The notes below the pieces were generated by a model. It was given only the letters and a program-made list of their open reading frames with translations, made no database searches and was not told where the DNA came from. Below, piece after piece: positions 8,445-17,195 of a DNA stretch of 64,000 nucleotides. The stretch comes from an uncultured Pigmentiphaga sp. (GTDB taxonomy: Bacteria > Pseudomonadota > Gammaproteobacteria > Burkholderiales > Burkholderiaceae_B). A program made the position numbers and the translations under genes. The stretch is from assembly GCA_937891425.1 (NCBI GenBank), contig CALAGD010000098.1:1-64000 (forward strand). The letters are read 5' to 3'. Each line of letters begins with the position of its first letter. Within the stretch, counting starts at the first letter, position 1.

Positions 8445-9914
8445 TCACTCAGCCGGGCGCTCAAGCCGGTTGTCGACGTAGGCACGGCTGCGTACCAGGC
8501 TCGTCCACTCGACCCAAGCCGGTTCGAGCTTGCGCTGGAAGAGAATCTGGCGCGCCTGAGAACGTTGCATTTCACGCGACACGTCCTGAACGCGGCGCTC
8601 TTCCACCACCGCGATGTGCCAGCCGAAAGGACTGCGAAAGGGCTGGCTAACCGTTCCGGGCTCAAGGGTAGCGATGGTCTGCTCGAAGACCGGAACGGTT
8701 TCTCCCGGCGACACCCAGCCCAGGTCGCCACCCTGCGGCGCCGAGGGGTCGTCGGAATACTGGCGTGCCATGTCGGCGAAGCTGACCTGCCCCTGCACGA
8801 TGCGCTCGCGGATGGACTGCAGGCGCTGGCGTGCGTCTTCATCGCTGAGCACTGCGGTGGGCCGGATCAGGATGTGGCGCACGCGATGCTGGGTGACCGG
8901 CATGGGCGAACCGTCGACATTCAGGACCACCGGTGCCGGCCCTCCTTGCCGGTCGAGCACCTTGAGAATATGGAACCCGTTGCCGCTCTGGATGACCTCA
9001 CTGACCTGCCCGGGCTGCAGGTTGCCAGCGGCCCTCAGGAAGAGCTCGGGCCACCCCGCCGCCGGGCGCACACCCAGATCGCCCCCGCGCATGGCCTCTT
9101 CACCGTCGGAGTTAGCCGCTGCCAGCTGCGCGAAATCGGCCCCCTTGATCAGCTGCTGGCGCAATCTCTCGGCGCGCTCGCGCAGCGACGCGATCTGCGA
9201 TGGCGACGAGCCCTCGGGCACGCGTATCAGGATCTGCGCCAGGTGCAGCACCGCATTCGTACCTGCCTGAGTACCCTGCCGTGCCTGCTCGGCCAGGAAA
9301 GCATCGATCTCTGCCTCGGACACGTGAATGGTACGGTCAACCTCAAGCTCGCGCAGCCGCGAAATGCGGATCTGGTCGCGCAGTTCTCTGCGGTAACGCG
9401 CCCACGACACATCTTTTTCGACTTCGGCCCGCAGTTGCTCGACCGTCATGTTGTTCTCTTCGGCGATGCGCCGGATCGCCATGTCGAGCTGGTCTTCGGT
9501 GATGCGGATACCGGCACGATCGGCCTCCTGCAGCAGCGCGCGTTCGGTGATGAGGCGCTCGAGCACCTGACGGTCAAGCACGTCGGGCGGCGGCGCGGGA
9601 ATCTTCTGCGCGGCCAGCATCGACAGGGCATTCTGTACCTGCGCGTTCAGCTCGCGGCGGGTGATGACGTCGTTGTTGACCACTGCGACGATGTAGTCGA
9701 CGGGCTGGGCGGAAGCGGCAGCGGGGTTTGCATTGCTGCCGGTCCGAGGGGCTGCCCGGCTGGCTGCGCCCCGCTCGCTACCCGGCTTCGCCTGCGCTGA
9801 CTGCGTGGCCGGTGCGGGGGGCGTGGCCGAGCGTGTACCCTGTGCCACGGCCGTGGCCGTCATCCCTGCCATCAACGCCAGGGCGAGCAGTTTGCGGATA
9901 CTGATTACCTGCAT
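8445..9914 (-). CDS. surA: Periplasmic chaperone / peptidyl-prolyl isomerase SurA
   Basis: SurA escorts unfolded outer-membrane proteins, including LptD, across the periplasm. From the ATG at 9914 it has 489 residues and a signal peptide with core LLALALMAGMTATAVAQG. The frame is open further up to 9995, but the signal peptide fixes the start at 9914. A linker rich in Ala and Pro precedes the N-terminal chaperone domain, which starts at VDYIVAVVNNDVITRREL. Two parvulin domains follow, each with the GGDLG motif (MRGGDLGVRPAAG and PQGGDLGWVSPGE). The protein is somewhat longer than E. coli SurA (428 residues), mostly because of the linker. It lies 73 bases after lptD. Confidence 0.94.
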   Translation of the reverse strand: MQVISIRKLLALALMAGMTATAVAQGTRSATPPAPATQSAQAKPGSERGAASRAAPRTGSNANPAAASAQPVDYIVAVVNNDVITRRELNAQVQNALSMLAAQKIPAPPPDVLDRQVLERLITERALLQEADRAGIRITEDQLDMAIRRIAEENNMTVEQLRAEVEKDVSWARYRRELRDQIRISRLRELEVDRTIHVSEAEIDAFLAEQARQGTQAGTNAVLHLAQILIRVPEGSSPSQIASLRERAERLRQQLIKGADFAQLAAANSDGEEAMRGGDLGVRPAAGWPELFLRAAGNLQPGQVSEVIQSGNGFHILKVLDRQGGPAPVVLNVDGSPMPVTQHRVRHILIRPTAVLSDEDARQRLQSIRERIVQGQVSFADMARQYSDDPSAPQGGDLGWVSPGETVPVFEQTIATLEPGTVSQPFRSPFGWHIAVVEERRVQDVSREMQRSQARQILFQRKLEPAWVEWTSLVRSRAYVDNRLERPAE

Positions 9915-9987
9915 GGTTGGGTAACTCCTGATGTGCCGACGCCAAGCGCCAGCTGGTCTTGCCATTGCCCGGCCGGATAGCCCTGCA

Positions 9988-12330
9988 TTATTCATATCGT
10001 TCGAACGGCGTGCCAGGTTCGATCCGCGGGGTGACAGGTTGATAGCCCGGAATATTACGACGTAATGTGTCGAGCGGATTGGTTCCCAGCCGACCCAGCC
10101 CGATCAGCTCGAGCTGAAAGAATAACGCGGTATTGGTCGACTCACTGGAGACCGCATATCGCTGCCCCACCACCCGCGCTGTCCAACAGCATCCACCGTT
10201 GTACTCGACGCCGGCCAGCACCTGGCTGAAGCGGCTGTCATGCAGCGAGTAGTCGACCCGGGCGACGCCATACCAGCGCGGCGAAAACGGCCACTGGAAT
10301 GCCACGCTTGCCTGTTCCTGGCCCTGCTGCTGGAACGAGGGCCGGCGGTAGCGGTAGGCCGTGTACACGGTAGCAAGGCGCGCAGCATCCCAACGCGCGC
10401 TCACCGTGGACTGCTCGACGCGACGGGCATCGGGGTTGAACTGGAACAAAGCCTGGGCGCTGAGGTCTTCGGTGAGAGCGCCATACACTTCGAACAGGAA
10501 GTCGGAACGGTCACCGGAGCGTGCTGCGTCGCCCGGCAGAGTGACCCGCTGATCGGTAAAGTAAATGCGCTGCGCCGCAGCCACCCGTGCCCGTTCTGCC
10601 CCCGTGATGCTGTCGATCCAGCGCGAGGTGAGCGCGGCAGTAAGCTGGTTGGCGTTGGCAATGCGGTCCCAGCCGCCCGAGAACAGATTCTCGGAGAACA
10701 GCTGGCTGAAGCTGAAGTCGGCCAGCGCGGTGTCGTACACCGGCAATGAGCTCTGGTCGCGATACGGCACATACAGGTAATACAGCCGCGGCTCCAGGGT
10801 CTGGGCCATGTCGCGGTTGAACAGGCGCGTCTGCCGCTCGAGAATGAGTCCCGCATCCAGCGACATGATGGGAACCACGCGTGAGGCGTCGCCTACATCG
10901 TAGGTGGTAATCCCGCCCATGGGCGAGGCAGGGTCATAATAGATTGCCTGGTTGAAACGGGTGTCGTAGCGCGAGATGTGCACCCCGGCCTTGGGCACGA
11001 AGAACCAGCCCGGACGCATGACCGGATACGACACACTGGGGTAGACCCAGATGCGCGACCCGCGTTCGTCGGGCAGGTCCATGGCGCTGGCCAGCCAGGG
11101 CGAGCGCCGGAACACGGCGGCCTCGCCCAGCATGAGCACGTCGAAGCCACTCCAGCCATAGCGTTGCCCCTGGAAGTTGAACCTGGGCAGCGCGTCGTAG
11201 GGGGGCGTGATGGGGTCGTCCGCATCCTGCAGCGTCTGCCAGCGCACCGGGTTCAGATTGGCGCTGAAGTATTCGTTGGCCCAGGAGAGCGAGACCGACT
11301 GCGGCAGCGTCACCGTGGTGGCGCGATCGAGCGCGATCGCGGAGAAATCGCGGAAATAGTCGTCGTCGGACACCCGGCGGAGATCCCAGCCGAGACCGAA
11401 CCCGGCCGGCAGGCCCTGGCGATGCTGCCAGCTGTAGTACCAGCGACGCGAGCCCTGTTCGCGGTCGTGCGCCATCCAGGTACCGAAGATCTCCCCGCTA
11501 TAGGTGGGGCGCAGGTAACGGAACTCTCCGCCCAGCTGCAGACCCCGGCGCGCAATCAGCGAGGGGTAGAGGGTGGCGTCGTAGTTGGGCGCCAGGTTCA
11601 GGTAGTACGGTGTGGTGATCTGCACGCCGCTGCGGCTGGTCAGACCGATGGTGGGCGGCAGAAAGCCCGACTTGCGCTTGTCGGTGATGGGAAACGACAG
11701 GATGGGCGCCCCCAGAATGGGCACTTTCTTGAAATACAGTACGCCGCCGTAGGCCAGCCCCTCGTTCTTGTCGAAGTCGAGATCGACCTCGCTGGCGCGG
11801 ATGTACCAGTCGGGTTCCGGACAGGGGCAACCGGTATAGATGGCATCGCGCAGCCGCATCTGCGAGCGGCTGAGCAGCTCGGCCTCCTCGGCCGACCCAC
11901 TGCCACCGGTCGCCGCCACGTAGAACTCCGGCTGCTGGAAGCTGCCGGTATCCTGGCCGAGCTCTAGCCGCATGTGCGGCCCGGTCACCACGCTGCCGTC
12001 ACGCAGCAGGCGCACCGAACCCTCCGCCTCCAGTACCCCGTTGGCACGATCGTAGCGGATGCGGGAGCCCTTCAGGACGACATCGTTGCGCCGAACCTCG
12101 GCATCGCCGCTGAGGGTGACCGATTCGTCGGGGTTGCCGGCCACCTCTTGCGACCGGGTGAACACGGGCAGCTGGTCGGGATCGAGCCCCGGATGAGTCT
12201 GCAAGCCCGGCGATTCGCGCAAGGCTACGGAGGAGACACGCAGGGATGACTCGGGCGCAGCCGGTACGTCCGCCGCCCAGGTCAGCAATGCGACCGCAAA
12301 GACGACGAGTCGGCGGAGATCGAGTGGCAC
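9988..12330 (-). CDS. lptD: LPS-assembly outer membrane protein LptD
   Basis: LptD is the outer-membrane barrel that inserts lipopolysaccharide at the cell surface with LptE. A GTG at 12330 is preferred: it gives 780 residues and puts a signal peptide (DLRRLVVFAVALLTW) at the very start. The frame is open up to 12558, but that part would overlap amgK and has no signal character. A LptA-like N-terminal domain (SGDAEVRRNDVVLKGSRIRY) precedes the barrel. The conserved cysteines needed for its disulfides are visible in YTGCPCPEPDW and in GGCCWTARV. It heads lptD-surA-pdxA and is divergent from amgK-murU. The start site is the only real uncertainty. Confidence 0.93.
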   Translation of the reverse strand: MPLDLRRLVVFAVALLTWAADVPAAPESSLRVSSVALRESPGLQTHPGLDPDQLPVFTRSQEVAGNPDESVTLSGDAEVRRNDVVLKGSRIRYDRANGVLEAEGSVRLLRDGSVVTGPHMRLELGQDTGSFQQPEFYVAATGGSGSAEEAELLSRSQMRLRDAIYTGCPCPEPDWYIRASEVDLDFDKNEGLAYGGVLYFKKVPILGAPILSFPITDKRKSGFLPPTIGLTSRSGVQITTPYYLNLAPNYDATLYPSLIARRGLQLGGEFRYLRPTYSGEIFGTWMAHDREQGSRRWYYSWQHRQGLPAGFGLGWDLRRVSDDDYFRDFSAIALDRATTVTLPQSVSLSWANEYFSANLNPVRWQTLQDADDPITPPYDALPRFNFQGQRYGWSGFDVLMLGEAAVFRRSPWLASAMDLPDERGSRIWVYPSVSYPVMRPGWFFVPKAGVHISRYDTRFNQAIYYDPASPMGGITTYDVGDASRVVPIMSLDAGLILERQTRLFNRDMAQTLEPRLYYLYVPYRDQSSLPVYDTALADFSFSQLFSENLFSGGWDRIANANQLTAALTSRWIDSITGAERARVAAAQRIYFTDQRVTLPGDAARSGDRSDFLFEVYGALTEDLSAQALFQFNPDARRVEQSTVSARWDAARLATVYTAYRYRRPSFQQQGQEQASVAFQWPFSPRWYGVARVDYSLHDSRFSQVLAGVEYNGGCCWTARVVGQRYAVSSESTNTALFFQLELIGLGRLGTNPLDTLRRNIPGYQPVTPRIEPGTPFERYE

Positions 12331-12497
12331 GGGATTATTGTCTGGCTCGCTGGCGGCAAATGCCGGATGGTTGAAGAGGTCCGGGACAGTATTATAGGCG
12401 GAGGCAGCGTTGGCGATACCCCCCGCAACCGCATCTGCATGCACGACCGACGTTGCTGTCACACCTCCAGTCCCCCGTTTGCATTCATTGTTGTTAC

Positions 12498-13538
12498 ATG
12501 ACAGAACACGCCGATTTCCGCCGCGGACAGCTTGAGACCTGGCTGCGCTCCTTGCCACCCGAACTTGAGCTTGACCTCGGCAGCCTGTGCCCCGCGTCCA
12601 GCGACGCCAGCTTCCGGCGCTATTTTCGCATTGACGCCGGTGCTTCGACGCTGATCGTGATGGATGCCCCCCCGCCTCAGGAAGATTGCCGCCCGTTCGT
12701 TGCCATGGCCCAACGCCTGCTGGAGGGCGGCCTGAACGTGCCGCGCATCCTGGCCCAGGATGTGGAACAGGGGTTCCTGCTGCTGACCGACCTGGGGCAG
12801 GACACCTACTACGATGCGTTGCAGCGTGGCCCCGGGGACGCCGAGATCCGGCAGTGGTATCGCGCCGCGCTCAATGCCCTCGTCCGGCTGCAGCAGGTGC
12901 CCGCAACTGGCCTGCCCATGTACGACCATGTGCGCCTGCGCAGCGAGCTGGAGCTCTTTCCCGAGTGGTACATCAGCGTGCATTGTGGCGCGACCCTGAC
13001 CGCGCAGGAGCACACCCGGCTCGAGCAGGTCTTCGACGTGCTCGTCACACGCAACAGCCGGCAACCGCAGGTGCTGGTGCACCGTGATTACCACTCACCG
13101 AATCTCATGGTGCCGCTGCCAGATCGCCCCGACGAGCCGGGCATCATCGACTTCCAGGACGCCCTGGCGGGCCCGATTACCTACGATCTTGTCTCGCTGC
13201 TGATGGACGCGCGGACGACCTGGGACGAGCCTCAGCAGCTGGACTGGGGTATCCGCTATTGGGAAGCGGCACGCAAGGCGCAGCTGCCGGTCAGCCACGA
13301 CATCGCCGAGTTCCACGCCGACTGGGAATGGATGGGACTGCAGCGCAACCTGCGCATCCTGGGCGTCTTTGCTCGCCTGCACCATCGTGACGGCAAGGCG
13401 CAGTATCTGCAGCACATCCCGCGCGTGCTGGCCTATGTACGCCAGGCCGCCGCCCACTACGACGTATTCCTGCCCCTGCTGCGTCTGCTCGACCGCCTTG
13501 AAGGCACCACCTACCCGCCGGGATGGCCCGTGCGCTGA
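12498..13538 (+). CDS. amgK: Anomeric N-acetylmuramate/N-acetylglucosamine kinase (AmgK-type phosphotransferase)
   Basis: A 346-residue cytoplasmic kinase of the aminoglycoside phosphotransferase fold. The catalytic loop is HRDYHSPNLM and the metal-binding motif is IIDFQDALAGP. The ATG at 12498 begins MTEHADFRRGQL; a start at 12453 would add 15 Cys/His-rich residues and is unlikely. The position, divergent from lptD and directly followed by a MurNAc-1-phosphate uridylyltransferase, matches the amgK-murU pair described in Pseudomonas putida. There the kinase phosphorylates the anomeric carbon of MurNAc to recycle peptidoglycan sugars and bypass de novo synthesis. The assignment rests on motifs plus context. 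Confidence 0.88.
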   Translation: MTEHADFRRGQLETWLRSLPPELELDLGSLCPASSDASFRRYFRIDAGASTLIVMDAPPPQEDCRPFVAMAQRLLEGGLNVPRILAQDVEQGFLLLTDLGQDTYYDALQRGPGDAEIRQWYRAALNALVRLQQVPATGLPMYDHVRLRSELELFPEWYISVHCGATLTAQEHTRLEQVFDVLVTRNSRQPQVLVHRDYHSPNLMVPLPDRPDEPGIIDFQDALAGPITYDLVSLLMDARTTWDEPQQLDWGIRYWEAARKAQLPVSHDIAEFHADWEWMGLQRNLRILGVFARLHHRDGKAQYLQHIPRVLAYVRQAAAHYDVFLPLLRLLDRLEGTTYPPGWPVR

Positions 13539-13544
13539 CCCACC

Positions 13545-14300
13545 ATGAAAGCCATGATTCTTGCCGCCGGGCGGGGCGAACGCATGCGCCCGCTCACCGA
13601 TATCACGCCCAAGCCACTATTGTGCGCGGGTGGCAAGCCGCTCATCGTGTGGCATCTGGAACGTCTGGCCCAGGCCGGCTTTCGCGACATCGTCATCAAC
13701 CATGCATGGCTGGGACCACAACTGGAGGAAGCGCTGGGCAACGGGTCGCGCTGGGGAGCAAGAATCCAGTGGTCGCCCGAACCCGAAGGGGGACTGGAAA
13801 CCGCGGGCGGCATCGCCCGGGCACTGCGTTGGCTGGGCCCCGACCCATTCCTGGTGATCAACGGCGACATCTGGTGCGACTGGGACCCGGGCGTCGCGCG
13901 GCGCATCGCCACGGACCTGCTGGCCCGGCACGCCGGAGCCTGGCTGCTGCTGGTGGCCAACCCCGACCATCACCCTGAGGGCGACTTCTGGCTGGCGGCA
14001 GGTGAAGACGCACCAGGACCCGGGATGCGCCGGGTCTTCGATAGGCCCGGCACCGCGGACGCTGTCCGGCTGACGTTCTCGGGTATCGGCATCTACCGGC
14101 CCGAGCTGTTCGCGCACATTGAGCCGGGGCAGTGGGCGCGGCTGGCCCCCCTGCTGCGCACTGCCATGGAACGCGGGGAGGTCTGGGGGGCATGCCACCA
14201 TGGCGCCTGGACTGACGTGGGCACGCCCGCCCGCCTGGCCCGGCTGGATGCAGCACTGCATGCAGGGCAGTTGCCCGGCTGCAGTGCCCGCAATCAGTGA
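13545..14300 (+). CDS. murU: N-acetylmuramate alpha-1-phosphate uridylyltransferase
   Basis: A 251-residue nucleotidyltransferase that would make UDP-MurNAc from MurNAc-1-phosphate in the cell-wall recycling shortcut. The N-terminal nucleotide-binding signature is present: MILAAGRGERMRPLTDITPK with the G-x-G-x-R loop. The metal-binding Asp is in INGDIWCDWD. It starts 6 bases after amgK and is almost certainly cotranscribed and functionally paired with it. The length fits MurU and is shorter than GlmU or mannose-1-phosphate enzymes, which carry extra C-terminal domains. It ends two bases before metY, which runs in the opposite direction. Confidence 0.88.
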   Translation: MKAMILAAGRGERMRPLTDITPKPLLCAGGKPLIVWHLERLAQAGFRDIVINHAWLGPQLEEALGNGSRWGARIQWSPEPEGGLETAGGIARALRWLGPDPFLVINGDIWCDWDPGVARRIATDLLARHAGAWLLLVANPDHHPEGDFWLAAGEDAPGPGMRRVFDRPGTADAVRLTFSGIGIYRPELFAHIEPGQWARLAPLLRTAMERGEVWGACHHGAWTDVGTPARLARLDAALHAGQLPGCSARNQ

Positions 14301-14302
14301 GA

Positions 14303-15577
14303 TCAGGCAGCGGCGAGGGCCTGATCGAGATCGGCCAGCAGGTCGTCGATATGCTCGATGCCGATCGACAGGCGCACCATGTCTTCCGACACGCCAGCCT
14401 TCTTCAGTTCTTCGGCGCTGAGCTGGCGGTGAGTGGTCGATGCCGGATGGGTGGCCAGCGATTTCGCGTCACCGATGTTCACCAGGCGCGTGAAGAGCTT
14501 GAAGGCATCCAGTACCCGTGCACCGGCTTCACGGCCACCGTCCTTGATGCCGAATGAAAGAATGCCGGATGCGCGGCCGCCAAGGTAACGCTGTACCAGG
14601 GCGTGGTCGGGATGGTTCGGCAGACCTGCATAGTTCACCCAGCCCACTTTCGGGTGTTCGCTGAGGTACTTGGCCACGGCCAGCGCGTTGTCGCAGATGC
14701 GATCCATGCGCAGCGGCAGGGTTTCGATGCCCTGCAGGATCAGGAAGGCATTGAAGGGTGACAGGGCGGCTCCCATGTTGCGCAGCGGTACCACACGTGC
14801 GCGGCCAATATAGGCAGCGGCGCCCAGCGCTTCCGTGTACACCACGCCGTGGTACGAGACGTCGGGCTCACTCAGGCGGCGGAAGCGGTTCTTGTGTTCT
14901 GCCCAGGGGAACTTGCCGCTATCGACGATGATGCCGCCGATGGTGGTGCCGTGTCCGCCCATGTATTTGGTCAGCGAGTGCACCACGATGTCCGCACCGA
15001 AGTCGAACGGCCGGCACAGATAGGGGCTGGGCACGGTGTTGTCGACGATCAGCGGCACGCCATGCGCGTGGGCGATTTCAGCGAGGCGCGCGAGATCGGT
15101 GATGTTGCCCAGCGGGTTGCCCACGGACTCGCAGAAGATGGCCCTGGTGCGATCGTCGATGAGGGCGGCAAAAGAATCGTAATCGGAAGGGTCGGCAAAG
15201 CGGGTTTCGATACCCATTTGCGGCAGGGTATGCGCAAACAGGTTGTAGGTACCGCCGTAGAGGGTGCTTGACGACACGATGTTGTCGCCCGCTTCGGCAA
15301 TGGTCTGAATGGCATAAGTAATGGCTGCCATCCCCGAGGCGAGCCCCAGCGCCCCGATGCCGCCTTCGAGCGCCGCTACCCGTTTTTCGAGCACGTCTAC
15401 CGTGGGGTTCATGATCCGCGAGTAGATGTTGCCCGGGACCTTCAGGTCGAAGAGGTCAGCGCCATGCTGCGCGTTGTCGAACGAGTAGGCAACCGTTTGG
15501 TACACGGGAACCGCCACCGAATGCGTCGTGGGCTCGGGCGAGTATCCCGCATGGACGGCCAAGGTTTCAAACTTCAT
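14303..15577 (-). CDS. metY: O-acetylhomoserine aminocarboxypropyltransferase (sulfhydrylase)
   Basis: A PLP enzyme of the Cys/Met metabolism family that makes homocysteine (or methionine) from O-acetylhomoserine and sulfide (or methanethiol). From the ATG at 15577 it has 424 residues, the usual size for MetY. The start MKFETLAVHAGYSPEPTTHS is typical of the family. The PLP-binding lysine is in VHSLTKYMGGHGT. Substrate-site segments such as YSRIMNPTVDVLEKRVA and the late SIGIEHIDDLLADL are conserved. The frame is open upstream to 15964, but that part does not resemble the family. MetZ-type activity on O-succinylhomoserine is a less likely alternative. Overlapping palindromes lie upstream. Confidence 0.92.
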   Translation of the reverse strand: MKFETLAVHAGYSPEPTTHSVAVPVYQTVAYSFDNAQHGADLFDLKVPGNIYSRIMNPTVDVLEKRVAALEGGIGALGLASGMAAITYAIQTIAEAGDNIVSSSTLYGGTYNLFAHTLPQMGIETRFADPSDYDSFAALIDDRTRAIFCESVGNPLGNITDLARLAEIAHAHGVPLIVDNTVPSPYLCRPFDFGADIVVHSLTKYMGGHGTTIGGIIVDSGKFPWAEHKNRFRRLSEPDVSYHGVVYTEALGAAAYIGRARVVPLRNMGAALSPFNAFLILQGIETLPLRMDRICDNALAVAKYLSEHPKVGWVNYAGLPNHPDHALVQRYLGGRASGILSFGIKDGGREAGARVLDAFKLFTRLVNIGDAKSLATHPASTTHRQLSAEELKKAGVSEDMVRLSIGIEHIDDLLADLDQALAAA

Positions 15578-15652
15578 AAGGGTCTCCAGAGATGCCCCGC
15601 ACGCTTCGCGGGCAAAGGCCCGATTATGGCCCAAGTCCCCGGTCAGGGAAGC

Positions 15653-15676
15653 CATGAGCTCATGACATGGCGTCAT
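15653..15676. promoter_or_regulatory. Overlapping palindromes between metY and pepP (possible operator)
   Basis: CATGAGCTCATG at 15653-15664 is a perfect 12-base palindrome. It overlaps a second inverted repeat, ATGAC-N5-GTCAT, at 15662-15676. Both lie in the gap between the divergent metY and pepP starts, 76-100 bases upstream of metY. The position suits a regulator-binding site, but it does not match the MetR or SAM-riboswitch patterns I know. The regulator is unknown. Confidence 0.35.
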
Positions 15677-15842
15677 TTTCTGATAACCGGCAGTTATGTA
15701 CTTATGGCCCGGCAAGCAGGCCTCAGGGCACGGCGCGTCCCATCTGCCGCCATGACAGACGGGTGCGGCCGGCCTCTTGAAGCTGCCCCAGCGCGCTACG
15801 GAGCGTGGTACGCTCAGGGGCATCGATTGTCTGTGTTCAGCC

Positions 15843-17189
15843 ATGGCCATACCCGCACAAGACCCATCCCCGTACATCGCGCGCCGCCGACGCGTACTTG
15901 CCAACATGCATGCCCTGGGCGGCGGCATTGCCATCCTGCCTACTGCTCCGGAGAGGCTCCGCAACCGCGACGCCGACTACCCGTACAGGCACGACAGCGA
16001 CTTCTACTACCTCACCGGCTTCCCTGAACCGGAAAGCTGGCTGGTACTCATCGCGGGGCAAACCGACAAGGCCGTCCTGTTCTGCCGCGACAAGAATCCG
16101 GAACGCGAGATATGGGACGGCTACCGCTTCGGCCCGGATGCAGCGGCCGACCGCTTCGCGTTCGACGAAGCCTACAGCATCGGTGACATCGACCGCCGGA
16201 TGCCCGAGTTGCTGCTCGACCAGCCGGCGCTGTTCGCGCCACTCACTGCCAACTGCCATGTCGACCGCCGCATCCGCGGCTGGATGAACGCGGCCCGCCA
16301 GAAAGCCCGGGCGGGCCACACGGTGCCACGCACGCAGCACGATCTTGCCGCCATGCTGGCCGAGATGCGCCTCATCAAGGATGACAGCGAAATCCGCCTG
16401 ATCCGGCGCGCCTGCCAGATTTCGGCCGCGGCCCATCTGCGCGCCATGCGCGTGGCGCGCCCGGGCATGCATGAATACGAAATCGAAGCCGAACTGTTGC
16501 ACGAGTTCCGACGGCACGGCGCGCAGTCAGTAGCCTACAATTCGATCGTCGCTGCAGGCGCGAACGCCTGCGTGCTGCACTACCGCGCGGGCGACACCAT
16601 CATGCAGGATGGCGAGCTGCTCCTGATCGATGCCGGGTGCGAATACGACAGCTATGCCGGCGACATCACGCGTACCTTCCCAGTCAATGGCCGTTACTCC
16701 GGAGCACAACGCGCGCTATACGACCTCACCGTCGCCGCACAGCGGGTCGCCATCGAGCAGATCCAGCCCGGCCGGCGCTGGAACGAGCCGCACGATGCCG
16801 CCGTACGCGTGCTCGTGCAGGGCATGATCGACGAGAAACTGCTGGCCGGCACGGTAGACGGCATCATTGAATCAGGCGCCTATACACGCTTCTACATGCA
16901 CCGTACCGGCCACTGGCTTGGCCTCGATGTGCACGACGTAGGCGACTACCGGGAAGGCTCGGCGGCGCAGCAGCGTGCATGGCGGCAGTTCGAACCCGGC
17001 ATGGTGCTGACCGTCGAACCTGGCATCTACGTGCGTCCGGGCGACGACGTACCGGAGCGCTTCTGGAACATCGGCATCCGCACCGAAGACGATGCCCTCG
17101 TCACCGCCGACGGCTGCGAGCTGCTCACGCGCGATGTGCCGGTCGACGCCAGCGAGATCGAGGCCATCATGCGCGATACCCGCGGCTGA
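15843..17189 (+). CDS. pepP: Xaa-Pro aminopeptidase
   Basis: A 448-residue cytoplasmic metallopeptidase that removes N-terminal residues preceding proline. The start MAIPAQDPSPYIARRRRVL matches the aminopeptidase P N-terminus (in-frame upstream ATG at 15777 rejected). The two-metal site of the pita-bread fold is visible: Asp in LLIDAGCEYD, Asp in YAGDITRTF, His in MHRTGHWLGLDVHD, Glu in LTVEPGIYV and Glu in IRTEDDALV. It is followed after 6 bases by a ubiH-like gene, the same order as in many proteobacteria (pepP-ubiH). Confidence 0.94.
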   Translation: MAIPAQDPSPYIARRRRVLANMHALGGGIAILPTAPERLRNRDADYPYRHDSDFYYLTGFPEPESWLVLIAGQTDKAVLFCRDKNPEREIWDGYRFGPDAAADRFAFDEAYSIGDIDRRMPELLLDQPALFAPLTANCHVDRRIRGWMNAARQKARAGHTVPRTQHDLAAMLAEMRLIKDDSEIRLIRRACQISAAAHLRAMRVARPGMHEYEIEAELLHEFRRHGAQSVAYNSIVAAGANACVLHYRAGDTIMQDGELLLIDAGCEYDSYAGDITRTFPVNGRYSGAQRALYDLTVAAQRVAIEQIQPGRRWNEPHDAAVRVLVQGMIDEKLLAGTVDGIIESGAYTRFYMHRTGHWLGLDVHDVGDYREGSAAQQRAWRQFEPGMVLTVEPGIYVRPGDDVPERFWNIGIRTEDDALVTADGCELLTRDVPVDASEIEAIMRDTRG

Positions 17190-17195
17190 CCTCCA

